Below, one piece after another: positions 34,911 through 45,796 of a stretch of DNA of 64,000 nucleotides; positions within the stretch are counted from its first letter, which is position 1; each line of letters opens with the position of its first letter. The notes under the pieces were generated by a model, which searched no databases, was not told where the DNA came from, and saw nothing but the letters and a program-made list of their open reading frames with translations. Made by a program: the position numbers and the translations under genes. Source of the DNA: Lodderomyces elongisporus (lineage: Eukaryota > Ascomycota > Pichiomycetes > Serinales > Debaryomycetaceae); contig NC_083680.1 of assembly GCF_030384665.1 (NCBI RefSeq), positions 901,001 through 965,000 on the forward strand, written 5' to 3'.

Positions 34911-35409
34911 TGCTAAAAGTGAGTGAGTGAGTGAGTGTGTGTGTGTGTGTGTGTTTTTAGGCACAAATTTTATATAAATACAATAAGTAAACAGGGATTG
35001 CAAATGATATGTTTGTATGGGATTTAATATTCCTATCTTTGACGTAAAATCATGAGCGTCTCTCTAATAGTCTATATTAGTAAATGCCATCTTGGCCTCT
35101 CATAATTTTTTATTGGTATTTGTCTTTTTTTTTATTATTTTTTTATTTTTTTGCATTTTTCTTCGCGCATCTAAGAAATCGCAAAGGTTGCATCTTTGTC
35201 GAAATCTTAGATTTGATATCTGATGCATGTAGATGTGATTGGTGATGGTTGTTTAAGCATCTGGGTTTAAAGACTAGTTCAAATCATTATCCATACTCCC
35301 GGTTTAAAATATCAACCCTTGTTAATAAGCATACTGCTTTATTTGTAATAGCACCGTTAGCATTACTCGTCTGCTTCTTGAGAGTTTTAGTGTCACCGAT
35401 AGCATCTAA
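34911..35409. other. Spacer between relic and RNH1
   Basis: Contains a gagt/gt simple repeat (34919-34954) and T-rich runs around 35127-35160. The RNH1 promoter must lie here or overlap the relic promoter, as the two face away from each other. No further gene is seen. Confidence 0.6.
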
Positions 35410-36417
35410 ATGCCATACTACGGGGTTGCCAGAGGCCGCGCCATTGGCGTATACGATAGTTGGCCTGAATGTAAAGATTCAGTGGTTGGGTTCAGTAATG
35501 CCAAATTCAGAAAATTTAACGATTATTTTGAGGCTCAACTATTTGTCGATATGGAATCAGATTATGCTTACGGGTACAATCTGCGATACTCTGATGAGTA
35601 TAGTGATGAGTATAGTGATGAGTATGGTGATGAGTATAGTGATGAGTATAGTGATGAGTATAGTGATGAGTGTGGTTATGAGTATGGTTATGGGTATGGT
35701 TATGGGTATGGTTATGGGTATAGTGATGAGTATAGTGATGAGTATAGTGATGAGTCCGATGATGAAGATGAGAATGCTTGTGAGGTAATTGTCTCGTCCC
35801 CATTTTCAAAAGATCACACTAATTCTCGGAAACTTAAAATATCGTCAAATTCCATGCCCAACGTGACTAGAATTTACACCGATGGGGCCTGTCGAGGTAA
35901 TAACAGACGGCGCCTTGCTGCTTCGGGCTATGGGGTTTATTATGGTAAACACGATATACGAAATAAAGCTGTTCCATTAAGCGATGTGGATGATGTTGAT
36001 AATATTCCACCAACGAATCAACGCGCAGAATTGCATGCTGTGCTTCATGCCTTACGAAACATAGACAAAGAGCTTGATAAAGCAATATACAAGTGTCGGT
36101 ATGCTATTTGTTCTGATTCTATATATGCTTTGAAATGCATTAAAATATGGTCCGCAAAATGGTTAAAAAATGGATGGCAAAATGTCGCTAAAAGACCAGT
36201 GGCCAATGCTGACATTATCAAAGAAGCTGTAAGATTGACTGCAAAGATTGATGATGTGTATGGCCAGTTAGGGTGGAACTCATTGCAATTTATTCATGTT
36301 AGAGGACATTCTGGAAACAAAGGGAACGATATTGCTGATAATTTGGCCAGCATTGGTGCAGATGAGATGGCAATGGAGTTGAATTTGAAGGTTCATCAAA
36401 GCAAAAAGAAGAAATAA
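35410..36417 (+). CDS. RNH1: Ribonuclease H1 with an Asp-Glu-Tyr-Ser repeat linker
   Basis: RNase H1 cuts the RNA strand of RNA-DNA hybrids, removing R-loops and primers in the nucleus. Residues 1-50 (YYGVARGRAIGVYDSW, then FSNAKFRKFNDYFEA) form the hybrid-binding domain. Residues 152-325 form the catalytic domain, with acidic residues Asp158 (YTDGAC), Glu207 (QRAELHA), Asp236 (CSDSIYA) and Asp310 (ADNLA), and His in VRGHSGN. The linker (about 60-118) is made of DEYS and GYGY repeats from 12-bp direct repeats, much more acidic than usual for the family. At 335 aa the length is close to yeast Rnh1 (348 aa), but only one hybrid-binding domain is visible. The start ATG at 35410 is right at the domain edge. 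The gene converges with AYR1. Confidence 0.93.
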   Translation: MPYYGVARGRAIGVYDSWPECKDSVVGFSNAKFRKFNDYFEAQLFVDMESDYAYGYNLRYSDEYSDEYSDEYGDEYSDEYSDEYSDECGYEYGYGYGYGYGYGYSDEYSDEYSDESDDEDENACEVIVSSPFSKDHTNSRKLKISSNSMPNVTRIYTDGACRGNNRRRLAASGYGVYYGKHDIRNKAVPLSDVDDVDNIPPTNQRAELHAVLHALRNIDKELDKAIYKCRYAICSDSIYALKCIKIWSAKWLKNGWQNVAKRPVANADIIKEAVRLTAKIDDVYGQLGWNSLQFIHVRGHSGNKGNDIADNLASIGADEMAMELNLKVHQSKKKK

Positions 36418-36867
36418 TGGAATCAAAAGTACTATTAGCCATGAGAATAAAAAAAAAATAATGAAGGAAAAAAAGATAAAAAAAGATAAAGGAAAGAAAA
36501 GGAGAAGAAACGAAAAGCCAACCTTTTCAAATGCATTTGTTTTTGTTTTTGTTTTCTTGTTTTTACATTTCTTGGGGGGAAAGGGGACTTCTTTTGTTTG
36601 TTCCAATTTTTGGTTTTGATTTTGATTTTGCATTACAATTTGCTTACTATTAGAAATGATCGTTTTTTTTTATTTATTAAAAAAAAGAATATTTGATTGG
36701 AGTTTGTATTCTAGTCTAGTTTTACATTTTTAGAATAAATACCACTTTGCATGTACCCACTAAAACAATGTACATTTTCGTTTTTTCTTTTTTTCTTTCT
36801 TTCTCTCTTTCTTTTTTTCTTTCCATCTTTTCTGTTCTTTTTTTTTTTATGGATTGTTTCGTACCTG
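36418..36867. other. Convergent 3' spacer of RNH1 and AYR1
   Basis: A-rich then T-rich low-complexity sequence (for example tttgtttttgttttt at about 36537-36555 and ctttctttctct around 36790). It presumably holds both polyadenylation regions. No gene is seen. Confidence 0.6.
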
Positions 36868-37761
36868 TTATTGGTTTTTCTTGGTGTATCTTTTTTGACT
36901 AACTAACCTTGCCAAGGTTCTCAACACTTTCCATTGTTTAAAATGGTACTGGACACCAAACTCGACCAACCACAAGGGCATCCACCTACTTACCCAGTGC
37001 AAGAAATATGCTCTTGCCCCATGGTACAAATTGAAGCCAGGGTTTCTCCACCTTGTTAACTCTTTAACGATTTCTTTTGCATACTTTTCGGGGCTTATAT
37101 TCAAATCGCGACTCATCATTGCACTTGACCTAATTGAGTCGTATACTCCCGGTACTTCGTAGTAGGAGTCGCCCAATGTTGTTTTTACGTTGGCGTCGCA
37201 TATTGCAGTGTCTACTCCACCGGTAATGACGCTGTGTACTCGGACTCCGAATGGTGCCATTTCCCCGTGCAATGTTAGTGCATAAGCGTCAATGGCAGCC
37301 TTGGTTGCATTGTATACGCTAACCCAACTCAAGGGAACTCTTGCTGCCACCGATGAAGTGTAAACTATTGTTCCTTTGGCGTTGATGACTTGCGGGGAAA
37401 GGTATTTTGTCACATTGATATGACCAATGACATTGACTTGGAAAATCTTGTCGAGGTCTTTTTCATCAGTTTCAATTGCTGGTCCAGCAATTGAAATTCC
37501 AGCATTGTTGTAGAGAATGTGTAGTTTACCCCCGGTGATTTCTTCTACTTGCGTGGCTACCAATTTGATGTTCTCAGGATCAGTGATGTCCAATGGGATT
37601 GAAATCAATCCGTATTCTTTTTCGAGGGGCTTTTGTGCAAAAATGACTGAGGCAGGCGAGCACCCAATTACTGTGTACCCTTTGCGAGAAAGCTCTGTAG
37701 CAAGAGCATAGCCAATACCTGAGGATGCCCCTGTGATTAATGCATACTTTTTGGTACTCAT
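36868..37761 (-). CDS. AYR1: NADPH-dependent 1-acyldihydroxyacetone-phosphate reductase (short-chain dehydrogenase)
   Basis: Ayr1 reduces 1-acyl-DHAP to lysophosphatidic acid in phosphatidic acid synthesis, on lipid droplets and ER. Seen: the Rossmann nucleotide motif TGASSGIG (residues 10-17), NNAG (85-88), a Ser pair before the active site (SS at 136-137) and the catalytic YNATK (Tyr150, Lys154). The protein is 297 aa, the same length as I recall for the S. cerevisiae protein. The C-terminal part carries a hydrophobic/aromatic stretch (ARAYFLHWVSRWMPLWLVEF) that suits membrane or droplet binding. The ATG at 37761 is preferred, because the frame upstream of it holds only a non-ATG start and Phe-rich sequence. 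Other short-chain reductases share these motifs, so the exact substrate is inferred. Confidence 0.85.
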   Translation of the reverse strand: MSTKKYALITGASSGIGYALATELSRKGYTVIGCSPASVIFAQKPLEKEYGLISIPLDITDPENIKLVATQVEEITGGKLHILYNNAGISIAGPAIETDEKDLDKIFQVNVIGHINVTKYLSPQVINAKGTIVYTSSVAARVPLSWVSVYNATKAAIDAYALTLHGEMAPFGVRVHSVITGGVDTAICDANVKTTLGDSYYEVPGVYDSIRSSAMMSRDLNISPEKYAKEIVKELTRWRNPGFNLYHGARAYFLHWVSRWMPLWLVEFGVQYHFKQWKVLRTLARLVSQKRYTKKNQ

Positions 37762-39610
37762 CTGGAAAGTGGAATGTTGAAAAAAAAAAAACAATAAAAA
37801 AAACAATAAAAAAAAAGGTAAAGAAAAACTTATAATAAATTTGAATGTATTAACCGTGACACTAGGATGGTAATTGTATAAAGGGGTTTTGAAATATGGA
37901 GAAAGTAAGTGGTGGATAGGAAATAAATCAAGAAACTAAGCACTGTATATATATATATGTATATATATATATAGGTTAGCTCAACATTTATCTTTTCTTT
38001 TTTATTTTTTATTTTTTATTTTTTTATTTTTTTATTTTTAGCGGGGGAGGGGGGGAGGGAAGAAAGAGGGGAAGCACTACGCAAATTGAGGAGAACAAAA
38101 AAAATAGAGAAAAAGAACGAGCACGAGCACGAGCACGAGGAGGAGGAGGAGAGGAGTAAGAGGATGATAAATTTCATTGTTTTGCTAATTCCAATGGAGT
38201 TCTGTTTGTTCGAGCAATTTGGATTTTTGTTTTTCATCCAAACATCCTCTTGAACAGTACAATATTTCTATAAAGAGAAATATATATATATATATAACAA
38301 TCAGAGACAAACAAACAAACAAACAAACAAACAAACAAAATAGTGGAACTTGTTTTGTTGAGCCTAATTTGGATAAATAGGGGCTACATGGTAGCATCTA
38401 TTTTATTTGTAATAAATAAAAAATAAAGAGAGAGAGAGAGACAGACTGAATGGTTATTGTAATGTGGGGTACATTGAGCCAAAAAGAGAAATTGTAATTA
38501 AAAAAGTTAGAAATATTAAAAATATTAAAGCAGAAAAGGGGGTGGAAGTGAGAAGGGGAGAAGGAGGGAGGTTGATGGCTACGGTGGTTATGGTTATGGT
38601 GGTGGTAGTTTGCATTGAGCATTGAAAATAAAATTTCTCTTTTGTAATTAATATAAATTTACATTTAGTTTTTTGTTGAGTACAGTACTTTTCATAAAGA
38701 ATCCATGTGATTGATAAGATTATTTGTTTTTTGTTTTTAAAAAAAAATATTATAGAAAGATAAAGAAGAAGATAAATCACGTGACAAAATTTTACGTTTA
38801 CGTTTTGAGCAGCTTGGTATTCAGGGTCTAAGCTTTGGCTACGTGACCTTTACGCTAATAGTTTTTTTTTTTTTTGTTTTATCTAGAGACCTCTTAAAGG
38901 ATCCTATTGACTCATTTATATAGTTGATATCTTTTAAGTTCAAGTCAAGTGAATGCGATAGATATATAGGAAGGCATCTTCTTTTTCTTCTTCTTTTTCT
39001 TCTTTTTCTTCTTTTTCTTCTTTTTCTTCTCCTTGTTGTTGTTGTTGTTTTTCCAATAGAATTGATCCCATAAAGTCATTTACTCAAGAAAGAAAACAAT
39101 AAAATAAAAAAAAAAAAAACATGAACAAATAAAACATTTGAATACAAGTTAGAATCTCTCAATGAACCATTGATGAAAAATGTGCAATTGTATTGAAAAA
39201 GAACAAAATAAAGTAAAAGAAAAGTTTAGTTACAATGAAAGAAGAAGTAAAAAAAAAAAAAAGAAAAAAGAAAAAAGAAAAAGAGATATCACGTGATACA
39301 TTATTATATAGACTAGATGAGGTTGTTTTTATTTTTCTCTTTCCATGTTTTTCACATGTATTTGGAAATATATATATATAGACATTCATTTTTATGTTTG
39401 TTTTTTTTTTATTTTTTTTTAACAAATTTTTAACAAATTTTTGGTGGTGCGAGAGAACACAATAAGTGAGAGAAGAAAAATAAAATACAAGAATAAAATA
39501 AGCACTTTAGCTGGGGGATATTGGGGAGAAGGGGTTGCGAGATGACAAAAAACAAGGAAGAACGAAAGAAAGAAATTGTACATTTCTACTAAGGTAGGTA
39601 ACAAACACTG
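37762..39610. other. Divergent promoter region of AYR1 and the 149-codon gene
   Basis: Simple repeats dominate: TA runs at 37949-37973 and 38281-38296, a gcacga repeat near 38117-38140, an acaa repeat at 38308-38340, and ctttttctt repeats at 38985-39030. Two CACGTG sites (38777-38782, and 39290-39295 inside a longer palindrome tatcacgtgata) could bind a bHLH factor such as Cbf1. I see no coding sequence that is convincing. Confidence 0.55.
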
Positions 39611-40060
39611 ATGGCCATCACTATTTCAACAGCTGAGATTCTTGCACTGGCACCTTTAAATTACCATAAAGGGTGTTCCAGCAATGTTCATGACTTGATT
39701 TATCAATGCGTCACTAATTGTATTAGTGCCAAAAAGTTTCCTTGTGAAGCAAAACAAATAGCATCTACAAAACCACACCAAGTTCTACCAACACATGTGG
39801 AGATTGATATGAGTCAACTAATTGTTGACGAAGAGAGCTTACCAGGATACATTGCAAATACACCCACACTATATCTAGAAGACTATGACAACTGCAATTC
39901 GCAAAAAGAAGTTGAGGCATATTTGGAGTCGCAACGATTGCACAAGTTGAGATTTTTGAAAGAAGTCAAGGACCGTGGATTGGTTTTGAAAAGAAAGAAA
40001 AGTTATCAGAATGGGGTTGATGAGCCAAGCTTATCACAAAATACATTTATGAACTATTAA
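39611..40060 (+). CDS. Hypothetical protein, 149 aa
   Basis: I do not recognise it. The ATG at 39611 opens a frame with ordinary amino-acid composition, unlike the low-complexity shadow ORFs around it. It has a Cys-containing N-terminal half (Cys at positions 22, 33, 37 and 44, in the segments HKGCSS and CVTNCIS). An acidic middle follows (IDMSQLIVDEESLPGYIANT), then a charged helix-prone end (KEVEAYLESQRLHKLRFLKE, then VKDRGLVLKRKKS). No signal peptide or membrane segment is seen. It sits alone between long spacers. The two CxxxC-like Cys spacings recall small mitochondrial or metal-binding proteins, but this is only a hint. Confidence 0.6.
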   Translation: MAITISTAEILALAPLNYHKGCSSNVHDLIYQCVTNCISAKKFPCEAKQIASTKPHQVLPTHVEIDMSQLIVDEESLPGYIANTPTLYLEDYDNCNSQKEVEAYLESQRLHKLRFLKEVKDRGLVLKRKKSYQNGVDEPSLSQNTFMNY

Positions 40061-43000
40061 AGTTTATGAAAAAAAAATGTGTCCAAGAGAAGAAGAAGAA
40101 TAAGAATAGGAATAGGAAGATGTTGGGAAGAGGAATGGAACGATGAGGGAGGGAGCGAGAGAGTGAGCGAGAGACAGATGGATGTTTAGCAATTGTCTTG
40201 ATTGCCTTGTAATTCTTTGCTTAATTTTGTATTGTTATATTGACAATGCAAATTTTGCAATCGTATAATCGCCAACAACAATATTTATTAACTGTTTTTT
40301 TTTTTCTTCTCAGTATCGGCACAGATCTATTTACACATTCGTATACTTTTTCTTTTCCAGAAGATCATTGTTAACGTTTTTGGAGGTAACCTTGATTGTC
40401 AATAGTGAATACATTCTTTTCTAGTTATTTAGTTAAATTGTTTCTCGTTTTTTTTTTTTTTGCGGTGTTTTCTTCCTAAATTTTGAGTACCAAAAAATTT
40501 TATTAAACAAAAACAACAAGCAACAAGCAACAAGCGAAAGAAAAAACAAGAATACAGAGATTGAGACAATCTTTTAACACTGCATCACTCAGTATTGGTT
40601 TCCAAGGTATACGGCAAAAAGCAGAAAAAAAACAAGAAAAGAGGAAAAGAGGAAAAGAGGAAAAAAAGCAACAGAATAACCATCTCTTTCTAGATCAAAA
40701 TCATTTGCATAGCACCTTCTCCTCTCCTGTCACTTAAATTCCAAGACACTACAAAACATTAAACATATTTAGTCGGAGTATAATATACGGGATAATTAGG
40801 ACAAGTGTTTTGTGGAGAAGATAGGTATATAGTAGGTAAAGGAGAGATTGAGGTAGAGAATGGCAAATTTGGAGGCTTATTCATCAATTCTACATATTCT
40901 AGTACAATGCGCTTTGGTGTCTACCCCACCTTTCTTAACCTACTTGTATATACTGAGTGATGTGAAATTTGGAAGAGTGTGCTGCAATTTATGTATATTG
41001 TAACCTTATTAATCAATGCACATATCCATTCCGGACTATTTATACACTGTTGTACATTGCACATAGAGTGGGGTTTTCCAAAAGAGTTGGGCTCCTCAGT
41101 AAGTGTGGTAGTGGTAGTAGTGGTGGTAGTGGTTTTAAGGTCAAACGATAAATTAGTGTAAGAAGGAGAAGAATGAAGAATGAAGAATGAAGAATGAAGA
41201 ATGAAGAATGAAGAGTGGTAATTGGCATTTAGAGCGGGTGCTGCTGTAGAAATCATGTGTTATTTTTTTGTTATTTTTTTTTTTGCAGACAATAGACAAA
41301 AAACATTGTTGGTGAGTTAATAGTACAAGATTATTGTATTGGTTTTGTCTATTGTTTCATAATATCGCGTCGTCTCCATTCCTTTTACTTTTTTTTTTGG
41401 CCTTGCAACAATAATTTATTGCCACTCGAGGAAACATATTGTTCTTAAATTTAAATTTTTTTTTGGATTTTTTTTTTTTTTTTTTAAAAGAAATTCTGGT
41501 TTTGCTTTTAGTATTATCATGTATATACACATAAACGTATCCTGTATCAATAGTACTTTGGGTTGGTTTTGCACTTTTGCACTTTTGCACTTTTGCAGTT
41601 TCGCAGTTTTGTAGTTTTGTAGTTTATGGTGTATGGTGTATGGCTATTACTATTATTATTGTTGCAATTGTTGCAATTGTTGCAGTAAATGCTCTATGAT
41701 GTAAAGATGTATGCTAAAAGGTAGTGGCAAATTGGCAAAAAAAGAAAAGGAAGAAAAAAAAAAGAGGCCAAACAAATTAAAGAAATAAAGAAAATAAAGA
41801 AAATAAAGAAATAGTGTTTTTCACTACAATGTGTGAGGAAGCGAGTTAGAGCCCTTACATTGTGTTTTGCTTTGTGCCAGTAATAAGTCAAAGCTATTGT
41901 CTACTCAGGCTACAAGTTTTAAAAATAACCAATGTGTCTGTGTTTGTGTCTGTGTTTGTGTCTGTGTAAGTGTCTGTGTAAGTGTAAATGTAAATGTGAG
42001 TGTGTCTTGTTGTTCTAAAAAAAAAAAAAAAGAGAGAAACCCCTCTTCCAGAACAAAGAAACCACGAAACGATTTTTTAAACTATTAACCGGGACATCCT
42101 TATTACTAGAACCAGCCATGAAACAAAAAGCACTCTCACTTCCACCCCCCCTCAATATTTTATCTGAAACCAAAAGTGGGGAAACTAGAGAAGATAATAA
42201 GCTTTTGAGTTAATAATAGGCAAAAGAATAAAAAGGTTTCATAAACTATTTTTCCTGTATGTGTGTGTGTGTGTGTGGGGAGGGGGGAGGGTGAAGAGGG
42301 GAAGAAGAAGAAGAGGAAAAAGGTTTTGATAAAGATTGTCATGAGCAAAGTGACCTCGACCTCGCTAAAATATATATTTATAAATATTGGCATGTAGAAG
42401 GAGAAAACTGATAGAATTGGGTTATGAACCTATAAAGTGTAATCTCGGACTCAGAAGTGAGGTGATGAACAGAGCCCCCCAAAAAAAAAACAAACAATAT
42501 ATTCTATACTACCAAAATTTCAGTATTACCTTTGTTCAACATTGCGAATGTTATGGAATGTCTTGCCAGCACGGCGATGCCCTATCCCAAGTGAGCTTCC
42601 TACCTTTTTTTTTTTTTTTTTCTTTCCTTTGCCAAGAAGAATGACGTTTGGTGGGTTCATGTACTATACATTTGCCGTTGGTAACATACCTTACAATACA
42701 CAAAATGGAAAATGAAAAATGAAAATATTAAAGGAAAAGAACTTGCAATGGTAAAACAAGTAAAACATATAGCGTAAACTAGAACCCGGGAATCTCGTCT
42801 CGATCCGACAAATAACGTAAGGAATAGCTCCATAAATAAATAAAGTGAGGAAACAGAAGCTCATCTCAAAAAGAAAAAGTACACAAGAAGAAATTTCTAT
42901 GTGAAAAATTTTTTTTTTTTTTTACTCATCTTCCATATATAATATATATATATAATATATATATGGTTCGGTTATAGGGAAGGACGCATCAAATGCAGGT

Positions 43001-43638
43001 AGAATAGAAAGGTTTAGTTTAGTTTATTTAAGCCTAGCTTAGTTCTACTTCACTTTTTTTTTTTTTTTGTTTGTAATTGTTCTTTCTTTTTCAATAATAA
43101 TCCTTTTCCTAATTCATTTTGTGGATAATTACTTAGAGAAGGCCGTCTCCCCCCCCTCCCATCGCAGAATGCAGGTGGATATATTGAGAGTATAGGCTAT
43201 TACACTTTAATAAAAAATTTTTTTTTTTCTTTTTGATGCTGGCCAATAACCTATAAAAACGAAATAAGTTGAAAAAAACAAAAGTTTGACTCTTGCAAGC
43301 AACAAAGTAAAGATATGGAAGAAATAATAATAAATAAATAAATAATTGATAAAAAAAAAGAGAGATTCTGAAATTATATTGAGGCAGGATACGGTTAAAG
43401 AAAAGGTTCATTAAGTTTTACCTGACATCACCTATTGCTAAGTTTTCTTTCCCTATACTCTTGTGGGGTTCTATATATCTGCTTCATCCCGCTTCTAGTA
43501 TATTACGATGCATTCTTTTTCTCTAATTTTCTTTATGTTTTTCTTTTAGTTTAATATCCCAAAATTAGCAATTTGCAGCAATCTATCCATCCAAGAAAAC
43601 CAAGAGTAGTTTAAAAGATATTTATATATATAGACATG

Positions 43639-43670
<32 letters not shown>

Positions 43671-45796
43671 GATGTAAAATGAATAAGTAAAAACAATCAA
43701 AAAAAACAAACAGCAACGAAAACTAAAAAAAAAAGAGATAAGATCTGCTGGTTATGATTTTCATATTTTATTTCTCACTCTACTTTTTTTTGTTTTTTTT
43801 TATTTAATTTGTTTCTTCAGCTTTCTGATTATACTACTTCTCTTCCCCACCCTTCTCCCTATAAGTTGTGTTTTACTTAAACTTGCTATCTGAATGACCC
43901 TTGTATACTATATGGGTGATTGTAATAGCAAGACACGTACTTGTCTCTTTAATTACTCTTGGACTTGTCTCTCCAACACAAGATAGACAAAAACTTGTGC
44001 TTGAAATTACTCTATACAACAGCTGTGTAAATTTAAATACATTTCCCTCTTGTCTCTCTATTCGAGCATCCCAGTAAACATTCATCTTGCTTTTGTGGGC
44101 CGAGGAATAATATTCGGATAAATGAAAGCCGTTGTGTGCAGTATGTTATGTCATAAAGAAATAATTACGTCAAAAAAAAAGAAAAAGAAAAAAAAAAGGA
44201 ATACAAAATACAAAATACAAAATACAGAGAACTACTACTACTTCAGCAGCAGCATCATCATTAGCTTACAAGGAGCCGTCTCTTGTTTCTACTTTGATTG
44301 AAAAGTAAAACAGAAAAGCAAAAAAAAAAAAAAAAGAGAAAAAAAGAAACATTAGAAAGCGTGCAAAAGAGAGAGAATAATGTACTGTGTTTATATCAGT
44401 AAGTGCTGAACTAGATGTAGGAAAATAGTGCTGGCAACGTATCTTGACGTCATACCAGTCTATACTATATTGTATATATTGTACATGGTAGTGTATATAC
44501 AGAACATGGTAGTGTCTTTTGTCTATATTCCACCTGTTCATTTCGTCTCCTCCACTTTGTCTGCACCTGCTTTTGTTACATTTTCCTCTCCACCATCTGC
44601 TTGCTTTGCATCTGATGCATTTAGTGTATATGCCAAACAGAGAAAAATAGAGATAGACAAAAAGACAAAAAGACAAACAAACAAATAGTCAAAAGAAAAA
44701 AGACAAAAGACAAAAGACAAAAGACAAAAGGCAAAAGAGACAGGAACGATAAATAATCTGTTGATTACTTTTATGTCTAGGTCCTTTCTCTTTCTATTTA
44801 TTTTCTCCTTGATGTCTTTTTTCCTTCCTCTTCATCATCATCATCATCGTCATCATTCTCTTATTCATTTTCAACAATTTCTAAACAAAAGAAATGTACA
44901 AAGCTTTAGCAGCTCCTACTTCGATCCTCAAAGTTTATTTCTGTTTCTCATCATTCCTCTTTCCTCAATTTGCTCTTTTTCATTTTTTTTTCTTAAGTTG
45001 TTGGCAGTTGTATGCTTATACGCTTGAAGGGCACACGGAATGTGAAATGTAAATGTGCTGATATGCACGATGTTCTTAGTCTTGATATAAACAAAATGCT
45101 TCTTTGCAAAAACATATTTTAATTTTTTATTTTTTATTTCTATTTTTTGGTACATTACTAAGTTGTAGCATCTGCACTGTTCTTTATTTCTTTATTACTA
45201 TTATTGTTATTACTCTCTCTTTCCTTTTGTATCTATTCTTCACTTTTAACCACTCCAACCTCATTTCACATTGCAAGTAAAAAAAAAAAAAGGAAAAACA
45301 AACAGAAAAAACAACAACAACAATAGAAACAATAGACGGAAGGTGGAAAATATATAAATATGGTGGGGAATCCGCCTTTTCTAGGACAAGGCCAAGCCCA
45401 GAAGTTGTTTTTCCTTTTTCCAAGAAGAAAATTCTCTCCAAGAAAATATCAAAGATTAAAAAAAAGAAGGAAGTAAAGAAAACAAACTTTGTTCCCCTTG
45501 CAAACCTTTTTTTTTAATTTTTCTTTCAAACTCTTCAAAACAATTCTTGATACTTTTTCTTTTGACAGAGTCTATTTCAAAGTTTTGTTATTTTCTTGTC
45601 CAACAAAAACTACAAGCTACGATCAGCAGCGTCAATAATTGTCAACATCAACATCAACATTGACATTGCTAACAACACACTACCATCACTTGCTCATTAA
45701 GGTTCTATCGATACTAGATCAGACAAATTAATAACGCAAATACAAACGCAAACGCAAACGCAAACTATCGGTAATATCACAAAAAAAAACAACAAA
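40061..45796. other. 5.7-kb gene-free region upstream of the STL1 pair
   Basis: No recognisable gene, tRNA or large inverted repeat was found by eye. Simple repeats are frequent: a 7-bp gaatgaa repeat (41168-41214), a ttttgcact repeat (41568-41610), a TG-rich run (41937-42000), a TA run (43620-43666), an aaaatac repeat (44201-44226) and a gacaaaa repeat (44698-44735). A TATA-like box (tatataaata, 45351-45360) lies about 440 bp before the STL1 ATG. The right part is probably STL1 promoter and long leader; the rest may hold a non-coding RNA. Confidence 0.5.

Noticed and set aside
40061..45796. tRNA or snRNA genes in the long spacer
   Set aside because: No convincing box A/box B pair or cloverleaf was found by eye; a covariance-model search was not possible.
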